NCBI GenBank assembly: GCA_009363875.1
Contig: CM018683.1
Span: 39,392,804 to 39,456,803 of the forward strand
DNA length: 64,000 nucleotides
Source: Mikania micrantha
Taxonomy: Eukaryota; Streptophyta; Magnoliopsida; Asterales; Asteraceae
Direction: 5' to 3'
Shown one piece after another: positions 31,951-43,625 of the stretch. Position 1 is the first letter of the stretch. Each line of letters opens with the position of its first letter. Both the position numbers and the translations under genes were made by a program. The notes below the pieces were generated by a model. That model was not told where the DNA came from. It saw nothing but the letters and a program-made list of their open reading frames with translations, and did no database searches.

Positions 31951-34900
31951 ATGGCAGGTTACAAATCGGTTCCCAAGCATAACATCTGTGCTCATCTGGA
32001 TCTGAACACTCCGAACGCCAAACACTACTCAGATATCATTACTTTTCTACGGCGTTCGAGGATTTTTACCGCGATATCCACTGTTCATGTGCCGTACCAT
32101 TCTCACCAGTAGAATTTCTGGTCCTCAGCCGACATAGACTGTGAGGTCGAGCCTACAGTTATCAGGGGAAAGGTGCTAGGGCACGATGTTGTTGTTTCTG
32201 CTGAACACATTAGGAGAGTGTGTGGTTTTCAGGACTCTCCCGATCAGCCATCTTTGCTTGATCGTTTCTTGGTTCGTGGATGTTTTCTCAGATGCAAGTA
32301 TGAAGGTGATATAGGAGCTGGAATTCTCAATAAAGCTTTCATGTCTCCACAGTTCAAGTACCTCGCTCATGTTTTAGTTCACTGTCTCGGATCAAGGCGA
32401 GGTGGATTCGATGACATGCGAGAGACTATACAGTGTGCGTTTGCTGCTTTTGTGCTGAACAAGCCGTTCAACTTCTCGGAGATGATTTTTATACATATGA
32501 AGGAGAACGTGGTCTTGAAGGGGACAAGAAGTTTCTAATGTACCCTCGGTTTCTACAACAGATTATTGATGCTCAAGTTCCAGATCTTCCAAAGATCAAT
32601 GCTGATATTGTTCGTGTGGAGCACATGAATGACACCACTCTTAACAGAGTCTTGTCATACAGGGGAAAAGAGAGGAAGCCTGCCACCCGATCCTTATTTG
32701 GACATCTCTCTCGACCTGATTACAGAGCTCCTGCTGGTCGCAGATGGAGGCACAATGACTCCGATTCAGATGTTGAAGACATTGTTGTACCAGTTGATGA
32801 GATGATAGTGATGGAGGTGATGATGGTGATGATGCGGGTGTGAGTGGTGCAGGAGGTGGTGAGAGCTCAGTGATTGTGAGCACTGCAGCTACGAGTTCTG
32901 TTGTGATGAGTGTGGGTACAAGTAACATAACCACTGCTGCTGATATAAGCATGGTTGATGTGGGTGGTGCTGTTGCTGGTGGTGATGCTGGTGTGTCTAT
33001 AGCTCAAGAGGAGGACATAGATATTGATTCGCTGATGGATTTGGACTTCATGGCTACTACTACCACTACAGTTACTGCTTCTGTCTCACTTGATGCTACA
33101 GCTCCTCATGTTTCTGAAGGTGATGATGAGTCAGAGGACTCTGGTGATGATGAGGGTGTTGCTGGAGAAGGTAATGAAGAAAGTACTGATTCTAATGATT
33201 TCATGGAGGAAGGTTATGAGAAGGTCATGGTTGATGGTAAGATGGTTGTGAGGAAAAGGAAGAGAACCGAAGAGGAGATGGAGGAGATTACTGATCCACT
33301 GTTCATTCCTGAGTTTGATTTGTCTCCTCCACCTCGGTCTTCTGCTTCTGTTTCAGTGGCTATTTCTGCTGCCACTTCTCAGCCTACATCCTCCCGAGCT
33401 GGAAGGGGAAAGAGGTCCAGGTTTTCTTTTCAAAGGAGGTCAGAACTAACTACAGCTGCTACATCTACTGTTACATCAGTAGCAGCTGTTTCAGTTTCTT
33501 CACTGACACGGTCAAGGGCTGTTCTTTCACATTCTACTATTGCCCCGCTGACCACTCCTATTACTCATGAGCCAGTGTATGTTGCTGCTTCTGCTGGCCC
33601 CTCTACATCCAGAGCTGATATGTTCATACCTACTGTTTCAGTTGTGGATCAGCTGAGCACACTGAACAGTATGGTTCTGAGGCTGATGGAGAAGAACATG
33701 GAGCAGGAGAACAAGATTGCTCAGCTCTCTCAAAGAATAAATGATCAGGATGCTTTGTTGCTGCAGGCAGCTGATCAACAAGCTGATCTTAGGGCTCCTT
33801 CTGCTCAACAAGAGGAGCAACTGCTGAAATATATCGATGAGCATAACCAGTTGGCTATGACTGCCACTGGTTTCAACGAGAGGATTTTGTTATTGGAAGC
33901 TGAGAATGCTCGCCTTGCTGAACTTGTTGAGGGTTCCAAGGAGGGCACTCCCAGGCTTGAAGGCACTGAAACCCGATCCGATGATTCAGATTCGGAGAAA
34001 TCCAAGGAAGATGAAGATGAAGAAGATGAAGAAGAGGATGATGAATCTGATGAGGAGAAGGTGGATTATGAGGAATCTGATCGCGATGATGATAAGGACG
34101 GATCTGGGAGTGGGTCTTCAGAATCATCCGGTACTGATGACGATGATGATCAAGCCCCTCCGTCTTCTGAGATCCGGTCCAAGAAGGCCAATGACAAGAA
34201 GCAACAGGCTCCTCCTCCATCTCCTCCGGCACAAACTGAAGAACCAACAGCTATTGAGGAAGTCAAAGCTGTGCCTGTGAGACGTCAATTGGATGAAACA
34301 CTCACTATGATTCTTGACGCTCAAGGCATCATATAGCACTCAGTCAGCTATGACAAGGAGGAGGGAGAGATTATTCATTGCCTGACAAAGGAACAGATAG
34401 CTGAACTGTTCAGGTTAAATCCTGATGAGGTGATCACTGATGATACCTCTGTTCTTATTGATGAGGAGCCTGAGCCAGAAATTTTTGATGATATTGATGA
34501 AGTGATTTTGGAGGATATCACTGAAGAGGAATATCCCAAGTATACATCGGCAGAGGATGAGCTGCCTACATTCACTGAACCATTTGATCAAGAAACAGAG
34601 GATCTTTTGGTCAGATATCTGAAAGAGCAAGTCGAAGCTTGCAAATCCGAAGCCGATGAACAAAAGAAGAGAAAAGAAGTATGGGAGGCCTATTGGGTGG
34701 CTTTGAAGAAACAAAGCACCGAGAAGATGCCAGCTACACACAAGAAAGTCTACAGGACCAAAGGCTACAAAGCTAGAGGTCAAATCTTGAGCTGGGCATA
34801 CTTTCACAACCTCGGTTGCTATGCTGTGAAACGAGAAAAGGGTATTGATTACTTCAAGCACCCTCATGACTTCAAGACGTTGCCGGGATTTGAAGTCAAT

Positions 34901-35383
34901 CAACTAGCATGTCTGAAGTTACTGTACAGTGAAGACTCAGGAATGTCTGCCTGGTTTTCTAGGCAAATTCAGTACGAGTACAGGAAGAGATGGGTGAACT
35001 TTCAGCCCCAGCAGCCAAAACGTTATTACTTGCCAGAAATTGATGGAGATACCCGCAAGCATAAAGTTATCCTGAAGTGGCTTCCCCCTAGAGTTTTGAA
35101 GAAGATTCCTTTACGGAAAATGCGACAAGACTTTATGGATGGCTTCCGATGGTGGTATTATGATGGGCGTACTGGCGAGGCTGTGATTGTGTTGTGCAAG
35201 GATAAGCAGTGGGAGACTGTCAGGATATTTGAGCCTATGTGGTTGACTAACTTGTCCCACAAAGATGTTATAGCACTGTATCGTCATCAGATTTTCTTCG
35301 ACGTACAGGTTAATGGAACAGGCACTTCTGTTCATGCGAGTGATCCAAATCTGCATATGCTTAAAGGTTCATGCTGGAGCTGA
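31951..35383 (+). pseudogene. Env-like third ORF of element A, broken
   Basis: The start is ATGGCAGGTTACAAA at 31951. The protein reads through a TAG (32110-32112), a frame change near 32490, another near 32800 in a GATGATGG-rich run, and a TAG at 34334-34336, ending at 35383. Parts in order: an N-terminal domain shared with element B (IRRVCGFQD, AAFVLNKPFNFSE, RSLFGHLSRPD); a serine-, threonine- and alanine-rich linker with a KRKR basic patch; a coiled coil (about 33620-33930, MEKNMEQENKIAQLSQ); a very acidic run (33980-34150); and a conserved-looking C-terminal domain (KGYKARGQILSWAYFHNLGC, WWYYDGRTGEAVIVL). No signal peptide or membrane segment is evident, so the name env-like is positional. 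Basic patch and coiled coil would suit a nuclear DNA- or chromatin-binding protein; that is inference. Confidence 0.8.
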
Positions 35384-35444
35384 CTGGAAAGCGATCTCGG
35401 CAAAGTATTTCAAGAAAGACACTTCCAAGAGTTGAACTAGGTCC

Positions 35445-35453
35445 AAGGGGGAG
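35445..35453 (+). other. Polypurine tract of element A
   Basis: AAGGGGGAG lies two bases before the LTR start TGTTGATACA at 35456 and is the plus-strand primer site. Confidence 0.9.
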
Positions 35454-35455
35454 TT

Positions 35456-36049
35456 TGTTGATACATGTAATGTCCCTAGTTCTGTTTTGTAACTCTAATC
35501 ATGTAAAGTTCAAGTTATTAATGGAAGTTGTCTTTATATATCATTCTTAATGTTTATTATTGATTATATGATTAGTTGATTTGATTAAATTAATTGTTGA
35601 GTATGAAGAATGCACATTCGGGCGAATGACTCTAGAATGAAGTCATTCGCCGAATGAACGACCTAGCGAATGGCTGGCGATAGAATGAGTCATTCGCCGA
35701 ATGACTCATTCGATTGACAGCCCATTCGAGCAAGGTCATTCGCCGAATGAGGTGCTTCGGCCACTCATTCGGCCGAATGACTACAGCCTATATATACTTG
35801 TTCAAATCATTTCAACACTAACCTTTTGAGAGCCCTCCTTCTTCCCTGTGATCCCAGAGCCAAACCCTAGGAGATTAGAGCGGCCATTGATCGTCCAAGT
35901 TCGATTCTCAACCCGTGGTGTTCGATTGTTGATTCCAAGTCATTCCTACACCTTCGGATCACCACGGTTGCTGTTGGTTTCGATTGGAAAACCTTGGAAT
36001 AGATTGACATTGGATTCGGTTTGTTTCCGAGCTCAAAATCGGTCCTACA
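35456..36049 (+). repeat. 3' LTR of element A
   Basis: It runs from TGTTGATACATG to GGTCCTACA. It holds the CATTCGG cluster (35614-35781) and TATA box (35789-35796). It lacks about 32 bases near 36003 that the 5' LTR has. The following AGTAT (36050-36054) is probably the surviving target copy. Confidence 0.93.
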
Positions 36050-36191
36050 AGTATAATCATAATTTGATAATGAAATTGATCAAATTATCATCAAGAAGTC
36101 TTCTAAAGTCGTGAAAATCACAAAAGATTACAAAAATCTTCAAAAACTTGTTCTACCAAGATCACAACCGAGCAAAACGCTATATAGCACT
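36050..36191 (-). other. Leader of element B with a decayed primer site
   Basis: Just beside the LTR, where GCTCTGATACCA is expected in plus orientation, the sequence is GCTATATAGCAC. The match is enough to place the primer site but it could hardly bind tRNA. The leader joined gag at 13140 before element A came in. Confidence 0.6.
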
Positions 36192-36722
36192 TGTAGGTCT
36201 GTGGTTAGGATATAATGATCTTGTATAACATAACACAATGTGCGGAATCCATCATATTAAGTTTGAACAAGTATAAAGAAATATTAGAAGAATAGAATTA
36301 AAACAAAGATCTTCTCTTCTTGTATTAATATCTTGGAATTCAGTACATACAATCAGAGAAAAATACAAATTTCAGTATCTAGAATTCTGCTAAAAAATAT
36401 ATTAAGTTCAACTAGAACTTAGCTATTTATAGACTAGTTTATCGAAGTTACTATTATCGACAATATTATTGTTGATACTAATAATATCGGTTAAACTGTC
36501 TTCGATACTATTAGTACTGATACAACTACTATCGATACTAATAGTATCGACAAAATCTATACTTAACAAATTTTTACAATCATTCAAGATCAAATTAAAA
36601 ACAAAACAAAACAAACATAAAAATATAAACATTATGTTGAAAGCAAGGATGAAAACAATAAACATAACAATCTTCAGTCTTCATTTTAACAACTGAAGCT
36701 TGTTGCTATCAGGGTACTAACA
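36192..36722 (-). repeat. 5' LTR of element B
   Basis: In plus orientation it begins TGTAGGTCTG and ends GTACTAACA; on its own strand it starts TGTTAGTAC, as X does (41169). A TATA box on the minus strand (CTATAAATAG, 36432-36423) lies beside a cluster of GATACTAATAGTATC palindromes (36440-36553). The partner LTR is left of the window, so no target duplication can be checked. Confidence 0.8.
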
Positions 36723-37599
36723 ATTTGAATTTCAACCCCTGCTAATGCTATGCATGAATGTAGAAACACATAATTTGATGATTTTTTTCACCATATGTCT
36801 ACGACTTGATTTATATGTAGGAGTTTAATTCACTAGGTTTGTTCCCCATATTGTATATCTCTATTTTACGACGTATTTGTTTCTTAAGATATGATTTTGA
36901 CTTGTCTTATAGTTTGGGTTAATGTTGTGTCATAACCTATGTTATTACATAATTTTATTTGAATAAGAGAATTACCACATATTTGTCTGCATTTTAAAAA
37001 AAAAATTATGCTTAAGGTTGTCCTGATCTATGATATTAACATTGCATATTTAATACGTTCATATTGACAATCTAGATCCAATAATTCAGGAACATCTTAA
37101 TCAAGCACCTTTTGATAATGTTATCGTATAACTGCGCCGCAACACGTGGGTAATAGAACCTCTTTCATAACAAAAACTAAAAAATGCTTCAAAACAGAAG
37201 AAGACCTAAATCCTAATTCATCCTTCATTATATATATGTCTTATTTTTTATTGTCTTTTACAACAACCTAGCAAAACCAAATAGATCCCCGGTCATTTGA
37301 TGGTACTCCTATTTAATTCATTTGAGGTTACTACTTTTTAATCAATTATTCTTTGCGGTTGGGCATGCAGGGGTGAAAGTGTATGCAACTTATTTAATAT
37401 ATGCAATCATATAGTTGTTTTGGGTGTGGTAGGGTGCAATATTTATAGAAAAGTTTTATCACCTTAGGATATTGTCATTATTATATTGTTTTAGACTGAT
37501 TTATGTATGCAATTATAGTGTATGATCCTCATGCCTTTTATAAATTATAAAAGAATATGTATGCAAAGCTAATTTTTTTTATTCATATCTTTAGCTACA
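36723..37599. other. AT-rich stretch with no recognised feature
   Basis: It lies between the B LTR and the CACTA remnant. There is no ORF of note and no match to other parts of the window. It may be the 5' non-coding part of the CACTA element. Confidence 0.4.
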
Positions 37600-39630
37600 A
37601 AATATGAGTCATCAATGGGTGAAGAATGGCAATCCGGTTTCGACCGAGTATATGGACGGGGTAAAGGAATTTTTAAATGTTGCCTGACAAAATTTGAACT
37701 CCAATGCGTTAACTTTATGACCATGTGCTAATTGTCTCAATTCGAGGCTGCATAATATAGGTGTTATTAATTCCCATTTGATTAATATATGAATTGATAA
37801 GTCGTATACACGGTGGGTGTACCACGGTGAGGCTGAAGTCAATGATGAAGATATGGGATTTGATGATTTTGTTGGTTAAGAATCTTCCGGTTTAAGAGCA
37901 GGATTAGAGAATGCAATTGGTCATCCATTATTTAATATTTGCCATGCCAATGATCTTACTAGAAACCAAAAATCTACTGAAAATGCTCGTTATGAGAAGC
38001 TGCATGAAGCGCTAAATATTCCTTTGTATGAAGGATGCAAGAATTCTTCCACCCCGACGTTTGTTGTGAAGCTGATGAATTTGAAAGTGATGAACAAATG
38101 GACTGACAATTCTTATGATTTGTTGTTAATTGCTACATGAGGTACTTCCTGATGGTAATAATTGTCCAAAGAGTTATTACGTTGTTAGAATGTTGCTTTG
38201 TGAGGCTGGTTTAGGTTATGAGCTTATTGATGTTTGTTAGTATGATTGTGCTATTTTCTACGGGGACAACAAAGATGCCATAACCTGTCTAATTTGTCAT
38301 AGTAGTCGTTATGTGCGCAATAAAATTGCTTACAGGAAGATACGATACTTTCCGATAACACCTTGTTTGAAGCACCTATATGCATCTCGTCACACAGCTA
38401 AAGACATGCGGTGGCATAAAGAAATACTTAGGGATGAACATGGAGCCTCACATCATCCTGCTGATGGAAAGGCTTGGAATTATTTTAATGAGTTGTATCC
38501 AGATTTTGTCGATGATGCGAGAAGTGTATGATTGGGGCTGGCTTCAGATGTGTTTAACCCATTTGGCAATATGACAACAACATATAGTATGTGGCCGGTC
38601 GTTTTGATGCCATATAACTTGGCACCTTGGTATACGATGCACAAGAGCAATTACCTTTTAAGTTTACTTATTCCTGGGCCAAAATCACCTGGTTGATGTG
38701 TTTTTAAGGCCGATTGTTTATGAACTAAAAGTTTTATGGCATGACGTGGTTGAAGCGTAGGATGGATATTCAAGATCACATTTCATTCTTTATGTTACAG
38801 TAATATGGAAAATTAGTGACTTCCGCGCTTATGCTTACTTGTCTGGATGGAGCACTAGGGGCAAATTGAGGTGCCCAATATGCCTGGAGGATATTCGTTC
38901 TAACCGAATTCGTGCTAAATTATGTTATACAGGGCATCGTTGTTTTTTAAGTAAAGCACATAGTTGGAGGAAAAGCTTACAATTTGACGGGAAGAAAGAG
39001 AAAAAAGAACGACCTCTTCAATTCAAGGGAAATGATATTTTGTGACAGTTAGCAGAAATTACTAGAAGCACTACTGGTAAAACACCGAGTAATGAAGATG
39101 GGAAGTGTAAACGGAGTATTGATTAATTGATCAGGTCAAAAAAGAGCATCTTGTTTGAACTTCCATACTAGTCTAAATTATTGATGTGGGATAATCTTGA
39201 TGTGATGCATATAGAAAAAAATGTATGTGATAATATAGTGGGGACATTGTTAAATGATCCTGTGAAATCAAAGGATACTACAAAAGCACGTTTAGGCTTG
39301 AAGGATCTTAACATTCTCAAAGAACAATGGTTGAAACAAAGAAATGGAAAATTTGAGAAACCTCATGCTAATTTCACATTGATTAAAGAAGAATGCGTGA
39401 AGTTTTGCAAATTTATCAAGCCTGGTCGCCTACCTGATGGATATGCATCAAACATTAGTCGATGTGTGACGGACCATAATACACTTGGAGGGATGAAAAC
39501 ACATGACTGTCATGTATTGCATCAGAAGATATTACCAGTAGCCATTCTTCCTTACTTGGATAAGGAAATGAGTACAACTTTGATCGAGTTTTGCAAATTT
39601 TTTCAAAAATTATGCTCTAAAACTCTATAG
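37600..39630 (+). pseudogene. CACTA (En/Spm) TNP2 transposase remnant
   Basis: Fragments follow the order of a TNP2-type transposase. A transposase-associated N-terminal domain is seen at 37610-37850 (STEYMDGVKEFLN, then SYTRWVYHGEAE). Later come PITPCLKHLYASRHTAKDMRWH and PADGKAWNYFNELYPDF (38340-38520), NPFGNMTTTYSMWPVVLMPY and LIPGPKSPG (38550-38695), and LSGWSTRGKLRCPICLEDI (38835-38900). Then MWDNLDVMHIEKNVCDNIVGTLL (from 39184) runs open for 149 codons. Stops and frame changes separate the pieces. After SKTL at 39630 the sequence switches abruptly to gypsy gag. No terminal inverted repeats were found. Confidence 0.9.
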
Positions 39631-39639
39631 CCATGTGGC

Positions 39640-41163
39640 GTCTGCAACAATTGTGGCAAGTACGGTCATTTTGCGAATGTGTGTCGGAGTGCACCGCAAG
39701 CACAAAGGATGCAACCTGCACCGCTTTCACTACCAGCTCCACATGCACAACCAATTCAAGTTGTACCCGTTCGCCAAGTACCTGCACAAGCAAGAGTCTG
39801 TTATGAGTACGGTGATGTGGGTCATTTCAGAAACCAGTGCCCAAGACTGACGAGAAACAATCAAAGGATGGCAAGAGGCAGGGCTTTTCAACTGAATGCT
39901 CCAGCAGCTCAGACCAACCAAGATGTCGTTAATGGTACATTTCTGATTAATAATTCCTATGCATTAGTCTTATTTGATTCCTTTGCTGATAGAAGTTTTG
40001 TGTCACATGATTTTGAATGTATGTTTGGAATAACACGTACTAAGATAGACAAACCGTTTAACATAGAGGTGGCTGATGGTAATACTATTGATATTGACAC
40101 TAGTATTATTGGATGTACTGTGAACTTAAATGATCACGTTTTCCCGATTGATGTTATACCTATGCAACTTGGTAGCTTTGATGTTATCATAGGCATGGAT
40201 TGGTTAGCCACCCACAAAGCGGAAATTATTTGTCATGAAAAATATATTCTTATTCCCTTACCTTCGGGTGAAACTTTAAGAGTTTTTGGGAAAACTTCTA
40301 GTAAAGGTCTTAAGTTTATGTAGTGCACTAAAGCACACATGTACCTTAGGAAGAAATGCATGGCATTTTTAGCACACGTTGTGGAGAAAATGGAGAATGG
40401 AAAGAGCATTGAAGACGTTCCTGTGATAAGAGATTTTCCTGAAGTATTTCTAGATGACTTACCGGGTCATCCACCTGAACGTCAAGTCGAATTCCGAATT
40501 GACTTAGTACCTGGTGCGAACCCAGTCGCCAAAGCTCCTTATAGATTTGCGCCTTCGGAGTTACAAGAATTGGCGAGCCAACTCCAAGAACTGTCTGACA
40601 AGGGATTCATTCGCCCGAGCCATTCTCCATAGGGTGCACCTGTTCTGTTTTTCAAGAAGAAGGACGGGTCGTTCCGAATGTGCATAGACTACAATGAATT
40701 GAAGAAACTGACAATTAAGAATCGATATCCTTTGCCATGCATCGATGATCTCTTTGATCAACTTCAAGGCTCAGCATGGTTTTCGAAGATCAATTAGGTC
40801 TTGGTATCATCAGCTTCGTGTACATGAAGATGATATTCCCAAGACGGCTTTCAGAACAAGATATGGCCATTATGAATTTCTGGTAATGCCTTTCGGCCTT
40901 ACCAATGCACCAGCGGTTTTCATGGATCTCATGAACCATGTTTGCAAGCCGTATTTAGATAAATTTGTGATTGTGTTCATAAATGATATTTTTTTTACTC
41001 CAAGAGCAAAGAAGAACACGAGCAACACCTTAAGTTGGTTTTGGAGATTTTAAGAGAAGAACGACTGTATGCCAAATTCTCCAAGTGTGAATTCTTGCTT
41101 ACGGAAGTTCAATTCTTGGGACACATAGTCAATGAAAAGGGTGTTCACGTGGATCCTGCAAAG
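39640..41163 (+). pseudogene. Element H gag end, protease and start of reverse transcriptase
   Basis: It opens with a CCHC knuckle, CNNCGKYGHFANVC (39646 on). A second knuckle has lost a cysteine (CYEYGDVGHFRNQC). The protease motif is LFDSFADRSFVS where DSGAD is usual, so glycine is lost. Reverse transcriptase starts near 40540 (FAPSELQELASQL), with a stop at 40630-40632 and a frame change near 40795. The catalytic box reads FVIVFINDIFF, with one aspartate of the usual DD changed to asparagine. It stops at 41163-41168 where X is inserted. Confidence 0.9.
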
Positions 41164-41168
41164 ATTGA

Positions 41169-41659
41169 TGTTAGTACATATTTGAAATGGTTTGCTATTC
41201 AAAAGTTGTATTTATTTTGAATTGTAAAGGGTTCGGCTAGGTTTGTCAAGGTTCGTTTGGCCCACGAACCTAGGCAGGTTCGGCGAACCTATTGTGTCTA
41301 AAGGTTCGGCGAACCTATAACCTTGATAAGGTTCGTCTGTCAAACCTAAAGGTTTGTCTAGCAAACCTTAGGGTTCGGCTCACGAACCTAAGGTTCGCTG
41401 GTTTTGTTACTATATATAGTTGTTTTGTTTGTTATTTCAGTAGATTTTTGCTGAGTGCTTTAGAGAGATCTGCTGATATTCTCTGTGTGAGAAGTTTGTT
41501 AGATTGAGTGATCTTGTAATCATTTGTTGATAATACAAGAAGTTTTTTATTGAATTGCTTGTGTTCTTGAATTTCATACATATCAACTATGGATTCCGCA
41601 CGTAGTAGATAGTTTGTAGAACTTATATTTCGATCCTGAACGGTTTCACCAAACCAACA
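41169..41659 (+). mobile_element. Solo LTR X of a Sirevirus-type element, in element H
   Basis: It begins TGTTAGTAC and ends CCAAACCAACA (491 bp). A TATA box, TACTATATATAG, lies at 41411-41418, directly after a cluster of GGTTCGGCGAACC palindromes (41225-41400). It shares the start TGTTAGT and the phrase GGATTCCGCACG with the LTR of Y, so the two are distant relatives. Its flanks do not match: ATTGA on the left, GATGG on the right. Each instead matches, in reverse complement or direct form, a flank of Y. Confidence 0.85.
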
Positions 41660-43046
41660 GATGGCTATCCCAATTGCCACCAAAATCGATGACACAAGCT
41701 CTCAACATATCTTCGAATGTCTGAATCGTCCGCTCTGTCTTTCCATCCGTTTGAGGATGATAGGCGATGCTACGATCCAATCCTGTTCCAAATGCTTCAC
41801 GAAGTTATTCCCAAAATCGTGCCGTAAAACGGGCATCACGATACGATATTATGCTTAAGGGAATTCCATGTCGGCTAACGCTCTCATCAACATAGATACG
41901 AGCTAATTTCCGCACAGGGTACGTTTCGCGTATCGATAAGAAATGAGCCGACTTGGTTAATCGATCTATTATCACCCAAATACTATCATGACCAGTTGTG
42001 GTTCGTGGGAGTTTGGTAATAAAATCCATGGATATATTCTCCCACTTCCACATGGGTATTTCTGGTTGCACTAACAATCCCGAAGGTCGCTGATGCTCAG
42101 CTTTGACTTTTGCACAGTTAAGGCATTTGGCCACATACTCAGCGATATCCTTCTTCATTCCAGGCTACCAGTATAAGACTCTAAGGTCTTGATACATCTT
42201 GTCAGCACCCGGATGGATTGAGTAACGAGACTTATGAGCTTCATCTAAAATCATCAACCTAAGATCATCCCTGTTCGGTATCCACAACCGATTCAAATAA
42301 TACATCAAATCATCATCCTTAGTTTCCAATTCTAATTCGGCCCCGCAAGACATCTCATCTTTTAGGCTACCTTGAGCCAATGAGTGTTGTTAGGCTTTGA
42401 GAACATCATTATGAAGATTAGTGTGCACTCGGACGCTATGGATTTGAACAAGACTCTTGCGACTAAGCGCATCTGCAACTACATTCGCTTTACCAGGATG
42501 GTAGCGAATTTCATAGTCATAATCATTCAACAGTTCAAAACATCTCCATTGTCTCATATTAAGTTCCTTTTGATTGACAATATGCTGCAAACTCTTGTGG
42601 TATGTAAAGACTACACACTTATTGCCATAAAGATAATGTCTCCATATCTTCAAAGCAAACACGACTGCACCAAGTTCCAAGTCATGTGTAGTGTAGTTCT
42701 TCTCATGGATTTTCAACTTTCTCGATCCATATGCCACAACCTTTCCCCATTGCATGAGAACACATCCGAGACCTAGGTTGGATGCATCACAGTAAACCAT
42801 AAAGTCGTTATTTCCATCAGGCGGTGTTAAGACAGGAGCATCACAAAGTTTCTACTTTAAAGTCTGAAACGCCTCTTCTTGCTTTGGTCCCCACTCGTAA
42901 GGCATATTCTTTTGAGTTAAAGAAGTGAGAGGGACAACAATCCTGGAGAAATTCGAAATAAACCGCCGATAATAACTGGCAAGTCCGAGAAATGATCGAA
43001 TCTCCGTTGGTGTCTTCGGTCTACTCCAATTCTTCACCGCTTCAAT
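41660..43046 (-). pseudogene. Inverted 1387-bp segment of element H pol (reverse transcriptase end, RNase H, integrase)
   Basis: Read on the minus strand from 43046 it continues H pol exactly where the plus strand stops at 41168. The order is KNWSRPKTPTEIRSFLGLAS, RNase H (VYCDASNLGLG, TTHDLELGAVVFALK, with FTYHKSLQ where the usual aspartate is lost), the RYHPGKANVVADALSRK tail, then integrase with HKSRYSIHPG, CLNCAKVKAEHQ and SMDFITKLPR, and SYRDARF for the usual SDRD. Its last codons (NWDSH, to 41660) join in sense to LPLAEFSYNN at 59549 on. A frame change lies near 41870 and a stop at about 42163. Confidence 0.92.
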
Positions 43047-43625
43047 TGTAGATTTGAAGAATCGATCACGAAATCCTACGATTCGATTATAAACGTGCGG
43101 AATCCGTTTACAACTAGATTTGGATCAACAATAACATTGTAATATATCATCAAAAATCTGAAATCTTCATTAATATTCAAGTGATTACAAAGAATCAAAC
43201 GTGAAATACAACACTTGAATATTCAAAAGAAGCTAAGATGAAGAGAATTTGATGAATTCTTGATCTTGATTCTTGAGAGAGAAGTCTTGAACTTGTGTGT
43301 GTGAATTATGAGCTCTCTACCTTCAAGTCTTCAAAGGTCTACCTATATATAGGTTTCAAAGGTTTGCCAAAGGTTTGTCAAAAGGTTTGCCAATAGGTTT
43401 GCCAAAAGGTTTGCCAGCCAAACCTATACGTTCGCCTGCCAAACCTATAGGTTCGCCTGCCAAACCTATAGAACATGTGTGCACCAAACCTTTTAGCTAT
43501 CAATCATAGCCGAACCTTCTTGGATCTTTAGTCGAACCCTTAATCATATACAACAAACTACGATTTCATATACAACAAGCTAGGTTCACATTAAATGCAG
43601 CTTTCACACAGAAAGTGCACTAACA
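43047..43625 (-). repeat. 3' LTR of element Y (left copy)
   Basis: It starts TGTAGATTTG and ends GCACTAACA in plus orientation. TATA on the minus strand is at 43351-43344. The motif cluster (AGGTTTGCC, AACCTATA, GGTTCGCC) at 43353-43480 lies just upstream of it. It has two fewer 21-bp units than the right copy. Confidence 0.92.

Larger units (their letters stand above)
13138..36049 (+). mobile_element. Sirevirus-type Ty1/copia element A, nearly complete, inserted in element B
   Basis: The order is 5' LTR, initiator-Met primer site (13759-13770), leader, gag (14356-17268), protease and integrase (17264-18909), reverse transcriptase and RNase H (27002-27693 and 28716-29734), long non-coding stretch, env-like ORF (31951-35383), polypurine tract (35445-35453) and 3' LTR (35456-36049). 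It is split by element N and by a hAT-like element. Without those two it is about 13.8 kb. By eye the two LTRs differ at about six bases in 584, plus a gap of about 32 bases, so the insertion is moderately young, but the reading frames carry several stops. The right-hand target copy is probably AGTAT (36050-36054); the left copy and the first 10 LTR bases are missing. Confidence 0.93.
1..36722 (-). mobile_element. Sirevirus-type Ty1/copia element B, decayed, partial (3' end outside the window)
   Basis: Reading leftwards on the minus strand the order is 5' LTR (36192-36722), leader (36050-36191), gag (13140-10340), protease and integrase (10326-8619), reverse transcriptase and RNase H (8618-8195 and 4121-2980), a long AT-rich non-coding stretch, and an env-like ORF (1041-261). 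The 3' LTR must lie left of base 1. The element is split by a solo LTR (4122-8194) and by element A (13138-36049). All coding parts carry stops and frameshifts, so this is an old, inactive copy. The assignment to the Sirevirus group rests on the long gag, the copia order integrase before reverse transcriptase, and the third ORF; it is established for the family, and inferred for this copy. Confidence 0.85.

Noticed and set aside
32840..34336. A host gene for an acidic coiled-coil protein
   Set aside because: It is in frame with the third ORF of element A, between pol and the polypurine tract, and its N-terminal part has a relative in element B.
36192..36722. Element A as a perfect insertion with matching target copies
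   Set aside because: AGCCA (left) and AGTAT (right) do not match; the left LTR end is truncated, so no duplication can be claimed directly.
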